Source: an uncultured Mollicutes bacterium (GTDB lineage: Bacteria > Bacillota_I > Bacilli_A > RF39 > UBA660). Taken from it: DNA of 54,485 nt. The notes under the pieces were generated by a model that was not told where the DNA came from, ran no database searches, and saw only the letters and a list, made by a program, of their open reading frames with translations. The first letter of the stretch is position 1. Each line of letters opens with the position of its first letter. Below are positions 33,864 through 43,399 of the stretch, in pieces. A program made the translations under genes and the position numbers. The DNA lies in the NCBI GenBank assembly GCA_900550145.1, contig URRF01000005.1, positions 1-54,485 on the forward strand, in the 5' to 3' direction.

Positions 33864-34462
33864 TGAATTATCCAGATAGTTTAAAAGTGCTCATTGATTC
33901 TTTTAAAAAATTACCAAGCATAGGCGAAAAAACTGCAGAAAGATTATCTTTCGCAGTTATGAATATGTCTGAAGAGGATATTAATTCGTTTTCGAAGGCA
34001 ATTGTAGATGTAAAATTAAAAATAAAAAAATGCTCTATTTGTGGTAATATAACTGAAAATGAAATATGTGATATTTGTAGTGATTCGTCACGAGATTCAG
34101 ATATAATTTGTGTTGTAGAAGATTCAAAAAATATCATATCACTTGAAAAAATGGGAAGTTATAGAGGAAAATATCATGTGTTAAATGGATTAATATCTCC
34201 AATGGATGGAAAAGGACCTGATGATATAATGTTGGATTCTTTGTTGCAGAGAATAAAAAAAGAAAATATTAAAGAAATAATAATTGCAGTGAGTCCAACT
34301 TTAGAAGGTGAAACTACCTCATTATATATATCAAAATTATTAGAACCATTCAAAATTACTGTATCAAAAATAGCATATGGTATACCAATCGGTGCAGATA
34401 TGGAATATTTAGATCCTATGACTTTATCAATGGCGATGTCAAATAGGAATAAAATATCATAA
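33863..34462 (+). CDS. recR: Recombination protein RecR
   Basis: RecR forms a ring that helps RecF/RecO load RecA. The 199-residue protein has the helix-hairpin-helix region (LPSIGEKTAERLSFAVM), a four-Cys zinc finger (CSICGNITENEICDIC) and the TOPRIM domain (VVEDSKNIISLEKMG...YHVLNGLISPMDG). It is in the conserved dnaX-ebfC-recR operon and is followed by bofA. Confidence 0.96.
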   Translation: MNYPDSLKVLIDSFKKLPSIGEKTAERLSFAVMNMSEEDINSFSKAIVDVKLKIKKCSICGNITENEICDICSDSSRDSDIICVVEDSKNIISLEKMGSYRGKYHVLNGLISPMDGKGPDDIMLDSLLQRIKKENIKEIIIAVSPTLEGETTSLYISKLLEPFKITVSKIAYGIPIGADMEYLDPMTLSMAMSNRNKIS

Positions 34463-34505
34463 TTAATAAGTCCTTTCGTATAATTTAATATGATGGAGGA
34501 CTAGC

Positions 34506-34691
34506 ATGAAAAAAATATATAAATTATTAAAAAAAATAGTTTTATCTGGATTTACTATATTTGCATTTAATATTATGGCAAAACCACTTAATTTTGTTAT
34601 TCCAATAAATGTAGTTACGGTGTCATTTATGACTATATTTGGATTAATATTTTTACCTTTTTTTGCGATTATCATATTATTCTTTTCATAG
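34506..34691 (+). CDS. bofA: BofA-like inhibitor of pro-sigma-K processing
   Basis: A 61-residue membrane protein with two hydrophobic segments. The pattern F-N-x7-(F/V)-x-IPIN-x2-T-x7-G-(x)-x-P matches the BofA C-terminal half (here FNIMAKPLNFVIPINVVTVS then FMTIFGLIFLPFFA), although the protein is shorter than Bacillus BofA (87). BofA with SpoIVFA holds SpoIVFB inactive in the outer forespore membrane until late sporulation. Its position right after recR is the same as in Bacillus. The ATG has GGAGGA 5 bases upstream. Confidence 0.8.
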   Translation: MKKIYKLLKKIVLSGFTIFAFNIMAKPLNFVIPINVVTVSFMTIFGLIFLPFFAIIILFFS

Positions 34692-34700
34692 GAGGCGTAA

Positions 34701-35660
34701 ATGTTAGAAGAATTTAAAGATATTGATACGATTGTTTATAGACAATTATATAGTGGTTTAAAAAAACTTTCACATGCATATTTGTTTAATTTAAATAATA
34801 ATGTTTATGCAGAAGATATGATAATGTCTTTTGTAAAAAGCATAATGTGCAAATACCATACAGATAGAGAAGAATATAATAATTGTTATGTTTGTAAAAG
34901 AATAGATGATGGGAATTTTCCAGATTTAAAAAGAATATATCCAGATGGCATGTGGATAAAAAAAGAACAATTAGATGAATTACAGCAAACGTTTAGTACA
35001 AAACCAATCGAAAGCTTAAGAAGATGTTATATTATATATGAAGTAGACAAGCTTAATAAAAGTGCAGCAAATAGTTTGCTTAAATTTTTAGAAGAACCAG
35101 GTGAAAATATAGTTGCTATTCTTTTGACTAATAATATAAATGCAGTATTAGATACTATTAGATCTAGATGTCAAATAATTACATTTAGTAAAAACAAGGT
35201 AGAAGATTATATAACCTATAATAATATTATAAAGAATAAAACATTAAATAAATTATGTTTTACGGTTTTTAAAATAAATAATCAAACAGATATCAATGAG
35301 TATCATGAATTATTTTTAAATAATGTTATAAAATTCATTCAATATTATGAGGAAAATGGAATAAAAATAATAATGCATATTAAAGAATATTTTTACGATA
35401 ATTTTAAAGAAAAAGAGGAAATATTAAAATTTTTTGATTATTTAGTTTTATTTTACAGCGATTTATTAAATTATAAAATATATAAACATGTTACGTATTA
35501 TGATGATTATATTAAATTGATTGATGCAATATGTAATAAAAATGATACAAAAAAATTAATAAATAAAATAAATGTAATATTAGATAAAGAAAAGTTAGTA
35601 AAAAGCAATGCTAATACAAACTTGTTAATAGATGGTATGATAATAGACATGGAGGCATGA
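34701..35660 (+). CDS. holB: DNA polymerase III delta-prime subunit
   Basis: A 319-residue clamp-loader protein with the delta-prime pattern: N-terminal KLSHAYLFN, the Cys pair region CKYHTDREEYNNCYVC, YIIYEVDKLNKSAANSLLKFLEEP and IRSRCQIITF (SRC motif). The Walker A loop is not functional, as expected. GGAGGC lies upstream of the ATG. It precedes ricT by one base, as in Bacillus holB-yaaT. Confidence 0.9.
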   Translation: MLEEFKDIDTIVYRQLYSGLKKLSHAYLFNLNNNVYAEDMIMSFVKSIMCKYHTDREEYNNCYVCKRIDDGNFPDLKRIYPDGMWIKKEQLDELQQTFSTKPIESLRRCYIIYEVDKLNKSAANSLLKFLEEPGENIVAILLTNNINAVLDTIRSRCQIITFSKNKVEDYITYNNIIKNKTLNKLCFTVFKINNQTDINEYHELFLNNVIKFIQYYEENGIKIIMHIKEYFYDNFKEKEEILKFFDYLVLFYSDLLNYKIYKHVTYYDDYIKLIDAICNKNDTKKLINKINVILDKEKLVKSNANTNLLIDGMIIDMEA

Positions 35661-35661
35661 A

Positions 35662-36444
35662 ATGAAGGAAGTAATTGGTGTAAGTTTTACAGAGGGAAAG
35701 AGAATATATTACTTTGATCCAGCAAATATAAAACCGAATTTCGGTGATGATGTAATAGTTGAAACTGAAAGAGGTTTGCAATATGGTAAAATAGCAACTC
35801 TTATCGTTGAAAAAAACGAAAAAAGTTTAAATATGCCATTAAAAAGGATAATAAGAATTGCAACAAAAGATGATAGAAAAAAGCATGAATTGAATTTAAA
35901 TGAAGAAAAAAAGGCAATGAAAGAATGTGAAAAATTAATTAAAAAATATAATTTGAATATGAAAGTAATTGATGCAAACTTTACGTTTGATAAAGAGCAA
36001 TTAATGTATCATTTTTTATCAGATTCAAGAATAGATTTTAGAAATTTAGCAAAGGAATTAGCTGGTATATTTAAAACTAGAATAGAATTAAGACAAATTG
36101 GTGTTCGTGATAAAGCAAAAGAAATTGGCGGAATTGGACCATGTGGTAGAACATTATGTTGTACAGATTATTTAGTAAATTTTGATTCAGTTTCTATAAA
36201 TATGGCAAAGAATCAAAATTTGTCACTTAATCCAAATAAAATAAATGGTTCTTGTGGTCGATTATTATGTTGTCTTACATATGAAAATGATGTATACGAA
36301 GAATATAGAAAAAGTTTACCAAATTTAGGAGATAAAGTTAAATATAATGAAAAAAATGGTAAGGTTGTGGAGCTTAATATTTTAAAAAAAAGTTATACAA
36401 TACTTACAGATGACGATGAATATTTGACTATTGAAGTAAAATGA
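35662..36444 (+). CDS. ricT: PSP1-domain protein RicT (YaaT)
   Basis: RicT is part of the RicA-RicF-RicT (Y-complex) that carries iron-sulfur clusters and stimulates RNase Y-dependent mRNA maturation; it affects sporulation and competence in Bacillus. The 260-residue protein has the PSP1 domain (about 60-150) and the conserved Cys clusters GPCGRTLCC and GSCGRLLCC that bind the clusters. It overlaps trmN by 4 bases. YabA, present next to it in Bacillus, is missing. Confidence 0.92.
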   Translation: MKEVIGVSFTEGKRIYYFDPANIKPNFGDDVIVETERGLQYGKIATLIVEKNEKSLNMPLKRIIRIATKDDRKKHELNLNEEKKAMKECEKLIKKYNLNMKVIDANFTFDKEQLMYHFLSDSRIDFRNLAKELAGIFKTRIELRQIGVRDKAKEIGGIGPCGRTLCCTDYLVNFDSVSINMAKNQNLSLNPNKINGSCGRLLCCLTYENDVYEEYRKSLPNLGDKVKYNEKNGKVVELNILKKSYTILTDDDEYLTIEVK

Positions 36445-37166
36445 AAAAATTGAATGATTTGTTATGGGATGGTGAACTTAAGATATATCAAGATGATAAT
36501 AAATTCATGTTTTCATTGGATTCAATTTTACTGGCATATTTTGTTAATATAAAAAAATGTGCTAAAAATATACTTGATATTGGTACTGGTAATGCTCCAA
36601 TTCCACTTATGTTAAGTAAAAGAACAAGTGCAGATATAACTGGTGTAGAAATACAAGAAAGTTCATATCTTTTGGCCAAAGAAAGTGTTCAATATAATAA
36701 ATTGGAAGATCAAATTAATATAATTAATGGAGATATTAAAGAATTGTCTTTAGATATGAAAAATAATTATTATGATACTATTGTTAGTAATCCGCCATAT
36801 TTTAAATCAAACACCATGATGAGTAACAATGATAATAAAAAAATAGCAAGAAGTGAAGTATATTTATCCTTAGAAGATATATTAAAAATTTCTAAACGAC
36901 TTCTTAAAGATAAGGGTAATGTAGCAATAGTTAATAGACCAGATAGATTATGTGATATATTTATATTAATGAAAAAATTTGGAATCGAACCAAAAAGAAT
37001 TCAATTTGTTTATCCTAAAAAAAATAGACAAGCCAATTTAATACTTATTGAAGGAACTAAAAATGGTAATTGTTCTTTAAAAGTTATGAATCCAATAATA
37101 GTTCATGATGATAATAATAATTATACTGAGGAAATAGTTGATATTTTAAAAAACTTTACAAAATAA
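36441..37166 (+). CDS. TrmN6-like SAM methyltransferase (YabB)
   Basis: A 241-residue class I methyltransferase with the SAM loop DIGTGNAPIP (about 46-55) and the N6-adenine-type catalytic motif NPPYFK (about 117-122). It is the homologue of Bacillus YabB, a predicted tRNA1(Val) A37 N6-methyltransferase, at the same place between ricT and rsmI. Substrate is inferred from the family. Confidence 0.88.
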   Translation: MKKLNDLLWDGELKIYQDDNKFMFSLDSILLAYFVNIKKCAKNILDIGTGNAPIPLMLSKRTSADITGVEIQESSYLLAKESVQYNKLEDQINIINGDIKELSLDMKNNYYDTIVSNPPYFKSNTMMSNNDNKKIARSEVYLSLEDILKISKRLLKDKGNVAIVNRPDRLCDIFILMKKFGIEPKRIQFVYPKKNRQANLILIEGTKNGNCSLKVMNPIIVHDDNNNYTEEIVDILKNFTK

Positions 37167-37179
37167 TTGTAAACAAATT

Positions 37180-37193
37180 ATTTCCCGGGAAAT
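37180..37193. promoter_or_regulatory. Noc-binding site 5
   Basis: ATTTCCCGGGAAAT within a 24-bp dyad (AAATT before, AATTT after), in the 44-bp gap between the YabB-type gene and rsmI, directly before the rsmI ribosome binding site. Confidence 0.85.
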
Positions 37194-37210
37194 AATTTAT
37201 AGGAGGTAAA

Positions 37211-38059
37211 ATGATGAGTCAAAAAAGTTATGACAATAGCCCAACTTTATATATTGTTCCGACGCCTATAGGAAATTTAGAGGATATAACATTTAGAGCA
37301 GTTAGAGTTTTGAATGATGTAGATGTTATTTTTTCTGAAGATACAAGGGTAACTATAAATTTATTGAATCATTATAATATTAAAAAACATTTAATTGCAC
37401 TTCATAAATTTAATGAGGAAATTAATTCAAATAAAATTTTAGAATATTTGAAAAAAGGTAAAAACGTTGCATTGGTATCAGATAGAGGTACACCTATTTT
37501 AAGTGATCCGGGTAATGTTTCAGTTAAAAGAACAGTAGAAAATGGTTTTAATGTTGTTTCTTTACCAGGTGCGACTGCTGCTATACCTGCATTGACATCG
37601 TCTACTCTTGATTGTGAAAAGTTTCTGTTTTACGGTTTTTTAAATAGTAAAGAATCTAAAAGAATAAAAGAATTGCAACAATTGAAAAATATCACTTATA
37701 CGATTATTTTTTATGAGGCACCTCATAGAATAATTGATATGCTAAATAATTTGTTGAATGTATTTGGAGATAGAAAAATATCTATATCAAGGGAAATTAG
37801 TAAAAAATTTGAAGAAATATATAGAGGTAATTGTAGTGATATAATAAAAGAACTTGCTGATGTTAGAGGCGAGTTTGTTATTGTAGTTGATGGAAATAAA
37901 AATGATATAACATATGATAGTTTGTCACTTGCTGATCATGTAAAAATGTATATGAATGATGGATTATCAGAAAAGGAAGCAATAAAAATGGTTGCAAAAG
38001 ATAGAAATATTAAAAAAAATGATGTATATAAGGAGGTAAAATTATTTCCCGGGAAATAA
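37211..38059 (+). CDS. rsmI: 16S rRNA 2'-O-ribose C1402 methyltransferase RsmI
   Basis: A 282-residue tetrapyrrole-methylase-fold enzyme with YIVPTPIGNLEDITFRAV, SEDTR and VSDRGTPILSDPG, the standard RsmI motifs. AGGAGG precedes the ATG. Its last six codons and stop (KLFPGK, then TAA) are contributed by a Noc-binding palindrome at 38044-38057, so the protein's C-terminus appears shaped by that DNA site. Confidence 0.94.
   Translation: MMSQKSYDNSPTLYIVPTPIGNLEDITFRAVRVLNDVDVIFSEDTRVTINLLNHYNIKKHLIALHKFNEEINSNKILEYLKKGKNVALVSDRGTPILSDPGNVSVKRTVENGFNVVSLPGATAAIPALTSSTLDCEKFLFYGFLNSKESKRIKELQQLKNITYTIIFYEAPHRIIDMLNNLLNVFGDRKISISREISKKFEEIYRGNCSDIIKELADVRGEFVIVVDGNKNDITYDSLSLADHVKMYMNDGLSEKEAIKMVAKDRNIKKNDVYKEVKLFPGK
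38044..38057. promoter_or_regulatory. Noc-binding site 6, inside the end of rsmI
   Basis: ATTTCCCGGGAAAT within a 24-bp dyad that overlaps the last codons and stop of rsmI. pth begins 12 bases later. Confidence 0.85.
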
Positions 38060-38069
38060 TTTAGGAAAT

Positions 38070-38642
38070 ATGAAATTGATTGTTGGTTTGGGAAATCCAG
38101 GAATGGAATATGAAAATACCAGACATAATGTTGGTTTTATGGTTATTGATAAATTTATTGAACATATTGGTTATGTTTCTATGAAAAAAAAGTATGATGG
38201 TTTGTATTGTGAAGTATTTTATCAAAATGAAAAAATAATTATTTTAAAACCACAGAAATATATAAATTTGTCTGGTGAGGTGGTAAAGAAATTTGTTGAT
38301 TATTATAAAATAGATATATCGGATATTTTAATTATAAACGATGATTTAGATTTGCCTGTTGGTTGTTATAAATTAAAACCATCGGGGGGCTCAGCTGGAC
38401 ATAATGGGTTAAAAAATATTGAAAAAGAATTGAATACTAACGAATATAAAAGATTAAAAATAGGAATATCTAATAATAAGAATATTGAAACAAAAGATTA
38501 TGTATTAGGAAAATTTAGTAATGATGACAAAAAGGCATTGAATCGAGTTATTGATGAAAGTATTTTGATATTAGATGATTATTTAAAGTTTCCTTTTCAA
38601 GATGTTATGAGTAAGTATAATAGGAAAATCAGTGGTACATAA
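38070..38642 (+). CDS. pth: Peptidyl-tRNA hydrolase
   Basis: Pth recycles peptidyl-tRNAs dropped from ribosomes. The 190-residue protein has KLIVGLGNPGMEYENTRHNVGF with the catalytic His, and DDLDLPVGCYKLKPSGGSAGHNGLKNI. It lies between rsmI and mfd; the pth-mfd pair is also adjacent in Bacillus. Confidence 0.95.
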   Translation: MKLIVGLGNPGMEYENTRHNVGFMVIDKFIEHIGYVSMKKKYDGLYCEVFYQNEKIIILKPQKYINLSGEVVKKFVDYYKIDISDILIINDDLDLPVGCYKLKPSGGSAGHNGLKNIEKELNTNEYKRLKIGISNNKNIETKDYVLGKFSNDDKKALNRVIDESILILDDYLKFPFQDVMSKYNRKISGT

Positions 38643-38673
38643 GAATGTATCTTTTTGCGTTGGAAGGTGAGTT

Positions 38674-41600
38674 ATGTTTGATTTTAAGGAAATAAAAGAT
38701 GGATCAATTAATATAGTTGGTTTGAATAGTGAATTAGAGTGTATATATATAGATGATTTATATAAGAAAAACAACTCTAATATTTTAGTTGTGGTTAATT
38801 CTATATATGAGGCAAATAAATTATATAATTCACTTGTAAATTATAACCATGATGCATATTTATTTTTAATGGATGATTTTGTTACAAGTGAGGCATCTAT
38901 TAGTAGTCCTGAAATGGAAATAACTAGATTAGAAACTTTGAATTCTATTGTTTTTAATAATGAAAAAAAAATAATAATTACCAATTTAATGGGATTACTT
39001 AGATATTTACCAAATAGGGATTTGTGGCAAAATAGTAAAATTGATATTAAAGTTAATGATGAAATAAATAAAAACGAATTGTATAGAAAATTATGTGGCA
39101 TGGGGTATAAAACTCAATCTTTGGTAACTAAAACTGGTGAAATATCAAATAGAGGATATATTTTGGATATATTTCCTGTAGGTGAAGAAAATGGGATTAG
39201 AATAGAGTTTTGGGGTGATGTAGTTGATTCAATAAGAAAATTTGACGTTAATACTCAATTATCAGTTAAAGAATTAAATAATATAATGTTTTATCCTTTT
39301 AGCGAATTTATTGTTAATTGTGATATAGAAGAAGATAAAAGACTGCAAAAATATTTGCCAATGTATGTAAAAGTTGATAGATTAGTTGATTATTTATTAA
39401 ATCCGTTATTAGTTTATATTGATTATTCACAAATATATAATTCTTATTTAAGATTAGAAGAAGAAATTGTAAATTATAAAGAAGTAAATAAAGAAAATAC
39501 AGATTATATGTTTAGTTTAGAGGAATTTATTGGTAATCAGGGAATATATATATCGAGTGTTGATGATATATTACCAAATGTTAAAATTGATGAGGTTATT
39601 AGGTATGATTCCCATGATGCACCTTATTATAAAGATAACTTTGAATTGTTGCGTAGCGATTTAATTTCATATGTTGATTTAGGAAAAACTGTTGTGATAT
39701 GTTTGAATAATGAACATCAGGTAAAAAATATTAATAAGTATTTAAATATAAAGATGAATTTTACTACTTTAGATAATATTAAATTAAACTCAGTTAATAT
39801 TGTAATACATTCTATTACTTCTGGTTTTATATTTTCTAATTATGTTTTTTTAAGTGCTAATAACATTTTTAAAAATATTGAAAATAAATCTGTCTATAAG
39901 AGTAAATTTAAATTTGGAACGAAGATTAACAATGTAGACACTTTAAATGTAGGGGATTATGTTGTTCATAATACTCATGGTATTGGTAGATATGCTGGAA
40001 TAGTTGCTTTGAAAAAAGGTGATATAGTAAAAGATTATTTGCAAATAATATATAGAGATGAAGAAAAGTTATATATTCCTGTTGAAAAGATAGAATTTAT
40101 TAGTAAATATTCTTCTAATGATAGTATTGTTCCAAAATTAAATAAATTAGGTGGTACTGAATGGCAGAAAACTAAATTATCTGTTAAAGGTCGTCTAAGA
40201 AATATAGCTGCTGAATTATTAAAAACTGCAGCTGAAAGAAAATCAAAAAAGGGTTTTGCATTTCCTGTTGATACTCCCGAACAAGCATTGTTTGAAAGTG
40301 AATTTATGTATCAGGATACTATTGATCAATTAAGAGCTACGGAAACAATAAAAAAACAAATGGAAGATACTACACCAATGGATGTACTTCTTTGTGGAGA
40401 CGTTGGTTATGGTAAAACGGAAGTTGCATTTAGAGCAATATTTAAAGCAGTTTGTGCAAATAAACAAGTGGCGTATTTGTGCCCAACTACAATTTTATCA
40501 AATCAACAATATACATCTGCTTTGTCTAGATTTTCTAGTTTTCCTGTTAATATTGCTTTACTTAATCGTTTTACAACGAGGAAGGAATGTCTAAATATAA
40601 TAGAAAAGTTGAAAAATGGTCAAATAGATATATTATTTGGTACTCATAGGTTATTGAGCGATGATGTTAAATTTAAAGATTTGGGATTACTTGTTGTTGA
40701 TGAGGAACAAAGATTTGGGGTGACTCATAAGGAAAAAATAAAAAAATATAAATCTAATATAGATGTTTTAACTTTATCTGCAACACCAATTCCTAGAACA
40801 TTGCAAATGTCTATGGTTGGTCTTAGAAATCTTGTGTTAATTGAAACTCCACCTAGTGATAGGTATCCTGTACAAACTTATGTACTTGAGGAGAATCTCT
40901 ATGTTATAAAAGATGCTATTTATAAGGAATTATCAAGAGGTGGTCAAATATTTATATTGTGTAATAGGATAGGTGAATTTGATAAGCGAATAAAGGAGTT
41001 AACATCTTTAATACCTGATATAAATGTTGGTATAGCACATGGTAAAATGAATAAAAGTGAAATAGAAGATATAATGTTCAAGTTTATAAATAAGGAATTT
41101 AATGTTCTTTTGTGTACGACTATAATTGAAACTGGAATTGATATTCCAAATGTAAATACTTTAATAATATTAGATGCGGATAAGTTTGGATTAAGTCAGT
41201 TGTATCAAATTAGAGGTAGAGTTGGAAGAACTAATCGAATTGCATATGCTTATTTAATGTATGGTAAGAATAAAGTTTTAAATGAAATTGCAGTTAAAAG
41301 GTTATCTGCAATAAAGGAATTTGCGCAATTAGGTAGTGGTTTTTCTATAGCAATGAGAGATTTATCAATTAGAGGTGCAGGTGATATTTTAGGTGAAGAA
41401 CAATCTGGATTTATAGATACTATAGGTATAGAATTGTATATTAAAATGTTGAATGAAGAGGTAGGTAAGCTTGCTGGTTTAGTTACTGATTGTGAACTTA
41501 AGGAAGAGATTATGCCTTCTTTAAATGTGGAAACGCATATTGATAATGATTATGTAGGTGATGATAAATTAAAAATTGAAATTCATAAAATGATTAATAG

Positions 41601-41946
41601 TATAGATAGTTATGAATCTTTGTTAAAAGTTAAAAATGAAATAGAAGATAGATTTGGTAAAATTAGTGAAAGTATGCTTGTTTATATGTATGAGGAATGG
41701 TTTGAGAGTATGAAGGATAAAAAGGGAATAGATAAAGTTAAACAAACTGATAATTCTATTGAAATTATTTTTAATGAAAATATGACTAAAGTAATTAAGC
41801 CAGATAAACTATTTGTATCTGCTTATCAAGTTAGTAAGAATTTTAAGTTATCTTATCTAAATAATAGAATAGTATTAACTCTTTCAATTATAAATTTAAA
41901 AAGACATTGGATTTATTATATTATAGAATTGTTGAATACTTTATAG
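38674..41946 (+). CDS. mfd: Transcription-repair coupling factor Mfd
   Basis: Mfd removes stalled RNA polymerase and recruits UvrA. The 1,090-residue protein has the UvrB-like N-terminal domains, the polymerase-interacting domain (VGDYVVHNTHGIGRYAGI, near residue 430), RecG-like helicase domains with Walker A GDVGYGKTE (from 575), DEEQ (676) and the translocation motif region (QLYQIRGRVGRT), and the C-terminal autoinhibitory domain. GGTGAG lies upstream of the ATG. Confidence 0.97.
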   Translation: MFDFKEIKDGSINIVGLNSELECIYIDDLYKKNNSNILVVVNSIYEANKLYNSLVNYNHDAYLFLMDDFVTSEASISSPEMEITRLETLNSIVFNNEKKIIITNLMGLLRYLPNRDLWQNSKIDIKVNDEINKNELYRKLCGMGYKTQSLVTKTGEISNRGYILDIFPVGEENGIRIEFWGDVVDSIRKFDVNTQLSVKELNNIMFYPFSEFIVNCDIEEDKRLQKYLPMYVKVDRLVDYLLNPLLVYIDYSQIYNSYLRLEEEIVNYKEVNKENTDYMFSLEEFIGNQGIYISSVDDILPNVKIDEVIRYDSHDAPYYKDNFELLRSDLISYVDLGKTVVICLNNEHQVKNINKYLNIKMNFTTLDNIKLNSVNIVIHSITSGFIFSNYVFLSANNIFKNIENKSVYKSKFKFGTKINNVDTLNVGDYVVHNTHGIGRYAGIVALKKGDIVKDYLQIIYRDEEKLYIPVEKIEFISKYSSNDSIVPKLNKLGGTEWQKTKLSVKGRLRNIAAELLKTAAERKSKKGFAFPVDTPEQALFESEFMYQDTIDQLRATETIKKQMEDTTPMDVLLCGDVGYGKTEVAFRAIFKAVCANKQVAYLCPTTILSNQQYTSALSRFSSFPVNIALLNRFTTRKECLNIIEKLKNGQIDILFGTHRLLSDDVKFKDLGLLVVDEEQRFGVTHKEKIKKYKSNIDVLTLSATPIPRTLQMSMVGLRNLVLIETPPSDRYPVQTYVLEENLYVIKDAIYKELSRGGQIFILCNRIGEFDKRIKELTSLIPDINVGIAHGKMNKSEIEDIMFKFINKEFNVLLCTTIIETGIDIPNVNTLIILDADKFGLSQLYQIRGRVGRTNRIAYAYLMYGKNKVLNEIAVKRLSAIKEFAQLGSGFSIAMRDLSIRGAGDILGEEQSGFIDTIGIELYIKMLNEEVGKLAGLVTDCELKEEIMPSLNVETHIDNDYVGDDKLKIEIHKMINSIDSYESLLKVKNEIEDRFGKISESMLVYMYEEWFESMKDKKGIDKVKQTDNSIEIIFNENMTKVIKPDKLFVSAYQVSKNFKLSYLNNRIVLTLSIINLKRHWIYYIIELLNTL

Positions 41947-42044
41947 AATTGGTAATTTTTTCCAAATTCATTAAACCTATTGATTTAAAAAAATCCATAT
42001 TATATACTTACACACGTAACATATAGTTAATTGCTAATAATTTG

Positions 42045-42073
42045 GTATATTTTGTAATTACACTCACATAATA
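42045..42073 (+). promoter_or_regulatory. Putative sigma-G promoter for spoVT
   Basis: GTATA (42045-42049) and CATAATA (42067-42073) with a 17-base spacer match the forespore sigma-G consensus (GHATR and CATWHTA-type). It ends 27 bases before the spoVT start. spoVT is a sigma-G gene in Bacillus, so the element fits its target. Not tested here against chance in an AT-rich background. Confidence 0.6.
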
Positions 42074-42100
42074 AATAAGGAAAGAAAGTGAGGTAATGTG

Positions 42101-42625
42101 GTGAAATCAACAGGTGTATTAAGAAGAGTAGATGAGCTTGGAAGAATTGTAATACCTAAGGAAATCAGGAAAAATTTAAAAATTAGAGATGGTGAGTCAC
42201 TAGAAATATTTATTAACGGGGATGCTGTTGTGTTAAAAAAGTATTCGTATATGTCTGATTTAAATGATATTGCTCAGGCCTGTAGTGATTCGTTTTATGA
42301 TATAATTAATAAAAATATATTGATTACTGATAGAGATTGTGTTATAGCGTCATCTGGTTCTTTAAAGAAGAAGTATAATGGCAAGGAAATAAGCCAATCT
42401 TTAAGTAATATTATTGATAAAAGAAGTGTTACATTGAATAATAGCAATGATGGTTTAGAAATTATAAGTGGAATCGTTGAGGAATCTAAGTATATTGTTT
42501 CTTCTGTAATAGTAAGTGGTGATGCTGTTGGTTCTGTGATTATATTATCTGATGAAAATATAAATGACACTGAAGAGAAATGTTCTAATTTTATTGCTAA
42601 GTTTCTTAGTAAGCATCTAGAATAA
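42101..42625 (+). CDS. spoVT: Stage V sporulation protein T
   Basis: SpoVT is a forespore transcription regulator that tunes sigma-G genes. The 174-residue protein has the AbrB-type swapped-hairpin DNA-binding domain (MKSTGVLRRVDELGRIVIPK, about 1-50) and a C-terminal GAF domain (about 55-172). GTG 42101 is preferred (GTGAGG 7 bases upstream); GTG 42098 is one codon earlier. The N-terminus matches Bacillus SpoVT closely, which sits beside mfd there too. Confidence 0.92.
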   Translation: MKSTGVLRRVDELGRIVIPKEIRKNLKIRDGESLEIFINGDAVVLKKYSYMSDLNDIAQACSDSFYDIINKNILITDRDCVIASSGSLKKKYNGKEISQSLSNIIDKRSVTLNNSNDGLEIISGIVEESKYIVSSVIVSGDAVGSVIILSDENINDTEEKCSNFIAKFLSKHLE

Positions 42626-42656
42626 ACGTAAACAATTTGTTTATGTTTTATTTTTC
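42624..42656 (+). terminator. Intrinsic terminator after spoVT
   Basis: A stem of AAACGTAAACAA with TTGTTTATGTTT (one mismatch in the middle) followed by a T-rich tail directly after the spoVT stop. Confidence 0.7.
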
Positions 42657-42685
42657 TTGTAAATGTTTATTTGATATGTTATAAT
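42657..42685 (+). promoter_or_regulatory. Sigma-A promoter of the T-box transcript
   Basis: TTGTAA (42657-42662) and TATAAT (42680-42685) with a 17-base spacer, directly upstream of the T-box leader. Confidence 0.75.
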
Positions 42686-42691
42686 TTCATT

Positions 42692-42898
42692 GCTTAAACG
42701 TGTTGATGGGATGAGTAGATTATTGAGTTATTAAGAGAATCTCTGTTTGGTGTGAGGAGATATAATGAAATTTTCGAATATGGTCTTTTGAGCGTTTCGT
42801 ATCCTGCGTTAAAGGGTTGAGAGCATATTTAATATGAATTAAGGTGGTACCGCGGATAACAATTATTCGTCCTTAGCAGGATGATAATTGTTTTTTTT
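42692..42898 (+). promoter_or_regulatory. T-box riboswitch (probable Met-tRNA sensor)
   Basis: The leader contains the T-box sequence AAGGTGGTACCGCGG (42841-42855) and a terminator stem (ACAATTATTCGTCC against GGATGATAATTGT) followed by a run of eight T. The GGGATGAGTAGATTATTG block (from about 42707) is the usual start of stem I. Since metG is downstream, the specifier is probably the ATG of GATATAATGAAA (near 42764). Uncharged tRNA would allow read-through into dut-metG. Confidence 0.92.
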
Positions 42899-42907
42899 GG
42901 AGGCGTT

Positions 42908-43399
42908 ATGAGAAAATTTGAAAAGGTTTCGTATGATGAATATAAAAGAGAAGTAGGTGGTAGTATGGAAGATTATAATTCTTATCATTTACCTAAAAGA
43001 TCTACTAACAATAGTGCTGGTTATGATTTTGAATCTATTGTGTCGTTTGTACTTCACAAGGGTGAAACTAAAAAGATACCTCTTGGTATAAAAGTCATTA
43101 TGAATAAAGATGAGATGCTTATGTTAGTTGTTAGAAGTAGTATTGGTTTTAAACATAATGTTAGATTGTGTAATCAAGTAGGAATTATTGAAAGTGATTA
43201 TTATGATAATCCTACTAATGAAGGACATCTATTTATAAAATTACAAAATGAAGGAAATGATGATTTTGTAGTTAATAAGGGTGATAGAATTTGTCAGGGA
43301 ATATTTGTTAAATTCTTGACAATAGATGATGAGGAAGAAATAAATAGTGTTAGAACTGGTGGAATTGGTTCTACAGAAAGGAATGAAGTTAATGGATAA
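42908..43399 (+). CDS. dut: dUTPase-family protein (dUTP diphosphatase)
   Basis: A 163-residue trimeric-type dUTPase that would hydrolyse dUTP to dUMP. All five motifs are visible: AGYDF (1), RSSIGFK (2), NQVGIIESDYYDNPTNEG (3, with Tyr and Asp), DRICQGIFVKF (4) and the Gly-rich TGGIGSTER (5). GGAGGC precedes ATG 42908. It lies between the T-box and metG and overlaps metG by 8 bases, so it shares methionine-tRNA control. An alternative is another member of the dCTP deaminase/dUTPase superfamily. Confidence 0.87.
   Translation: MRKFEKVSYDEYKREVGGSMEDYNSYHLPKRSTNNSAGYDFESIVSFVLHKGETKKIPLGIKVIMNKDEMLMLVVRSSIGFKHNVRLCNQVGIIESDYYDNPTNEGHLFIKLQNEGNDDFVVNKGDRICQGIFVKFLTIDDEEEINSVRTGGIGSTERNEVNG

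Noticed and set aside
34463..34675. 70-codon minus-strand open frame opposite bofA
   Set aside because: It is a shadow of bofA, has no ribosome binding site and runs against all neighbouring genes.
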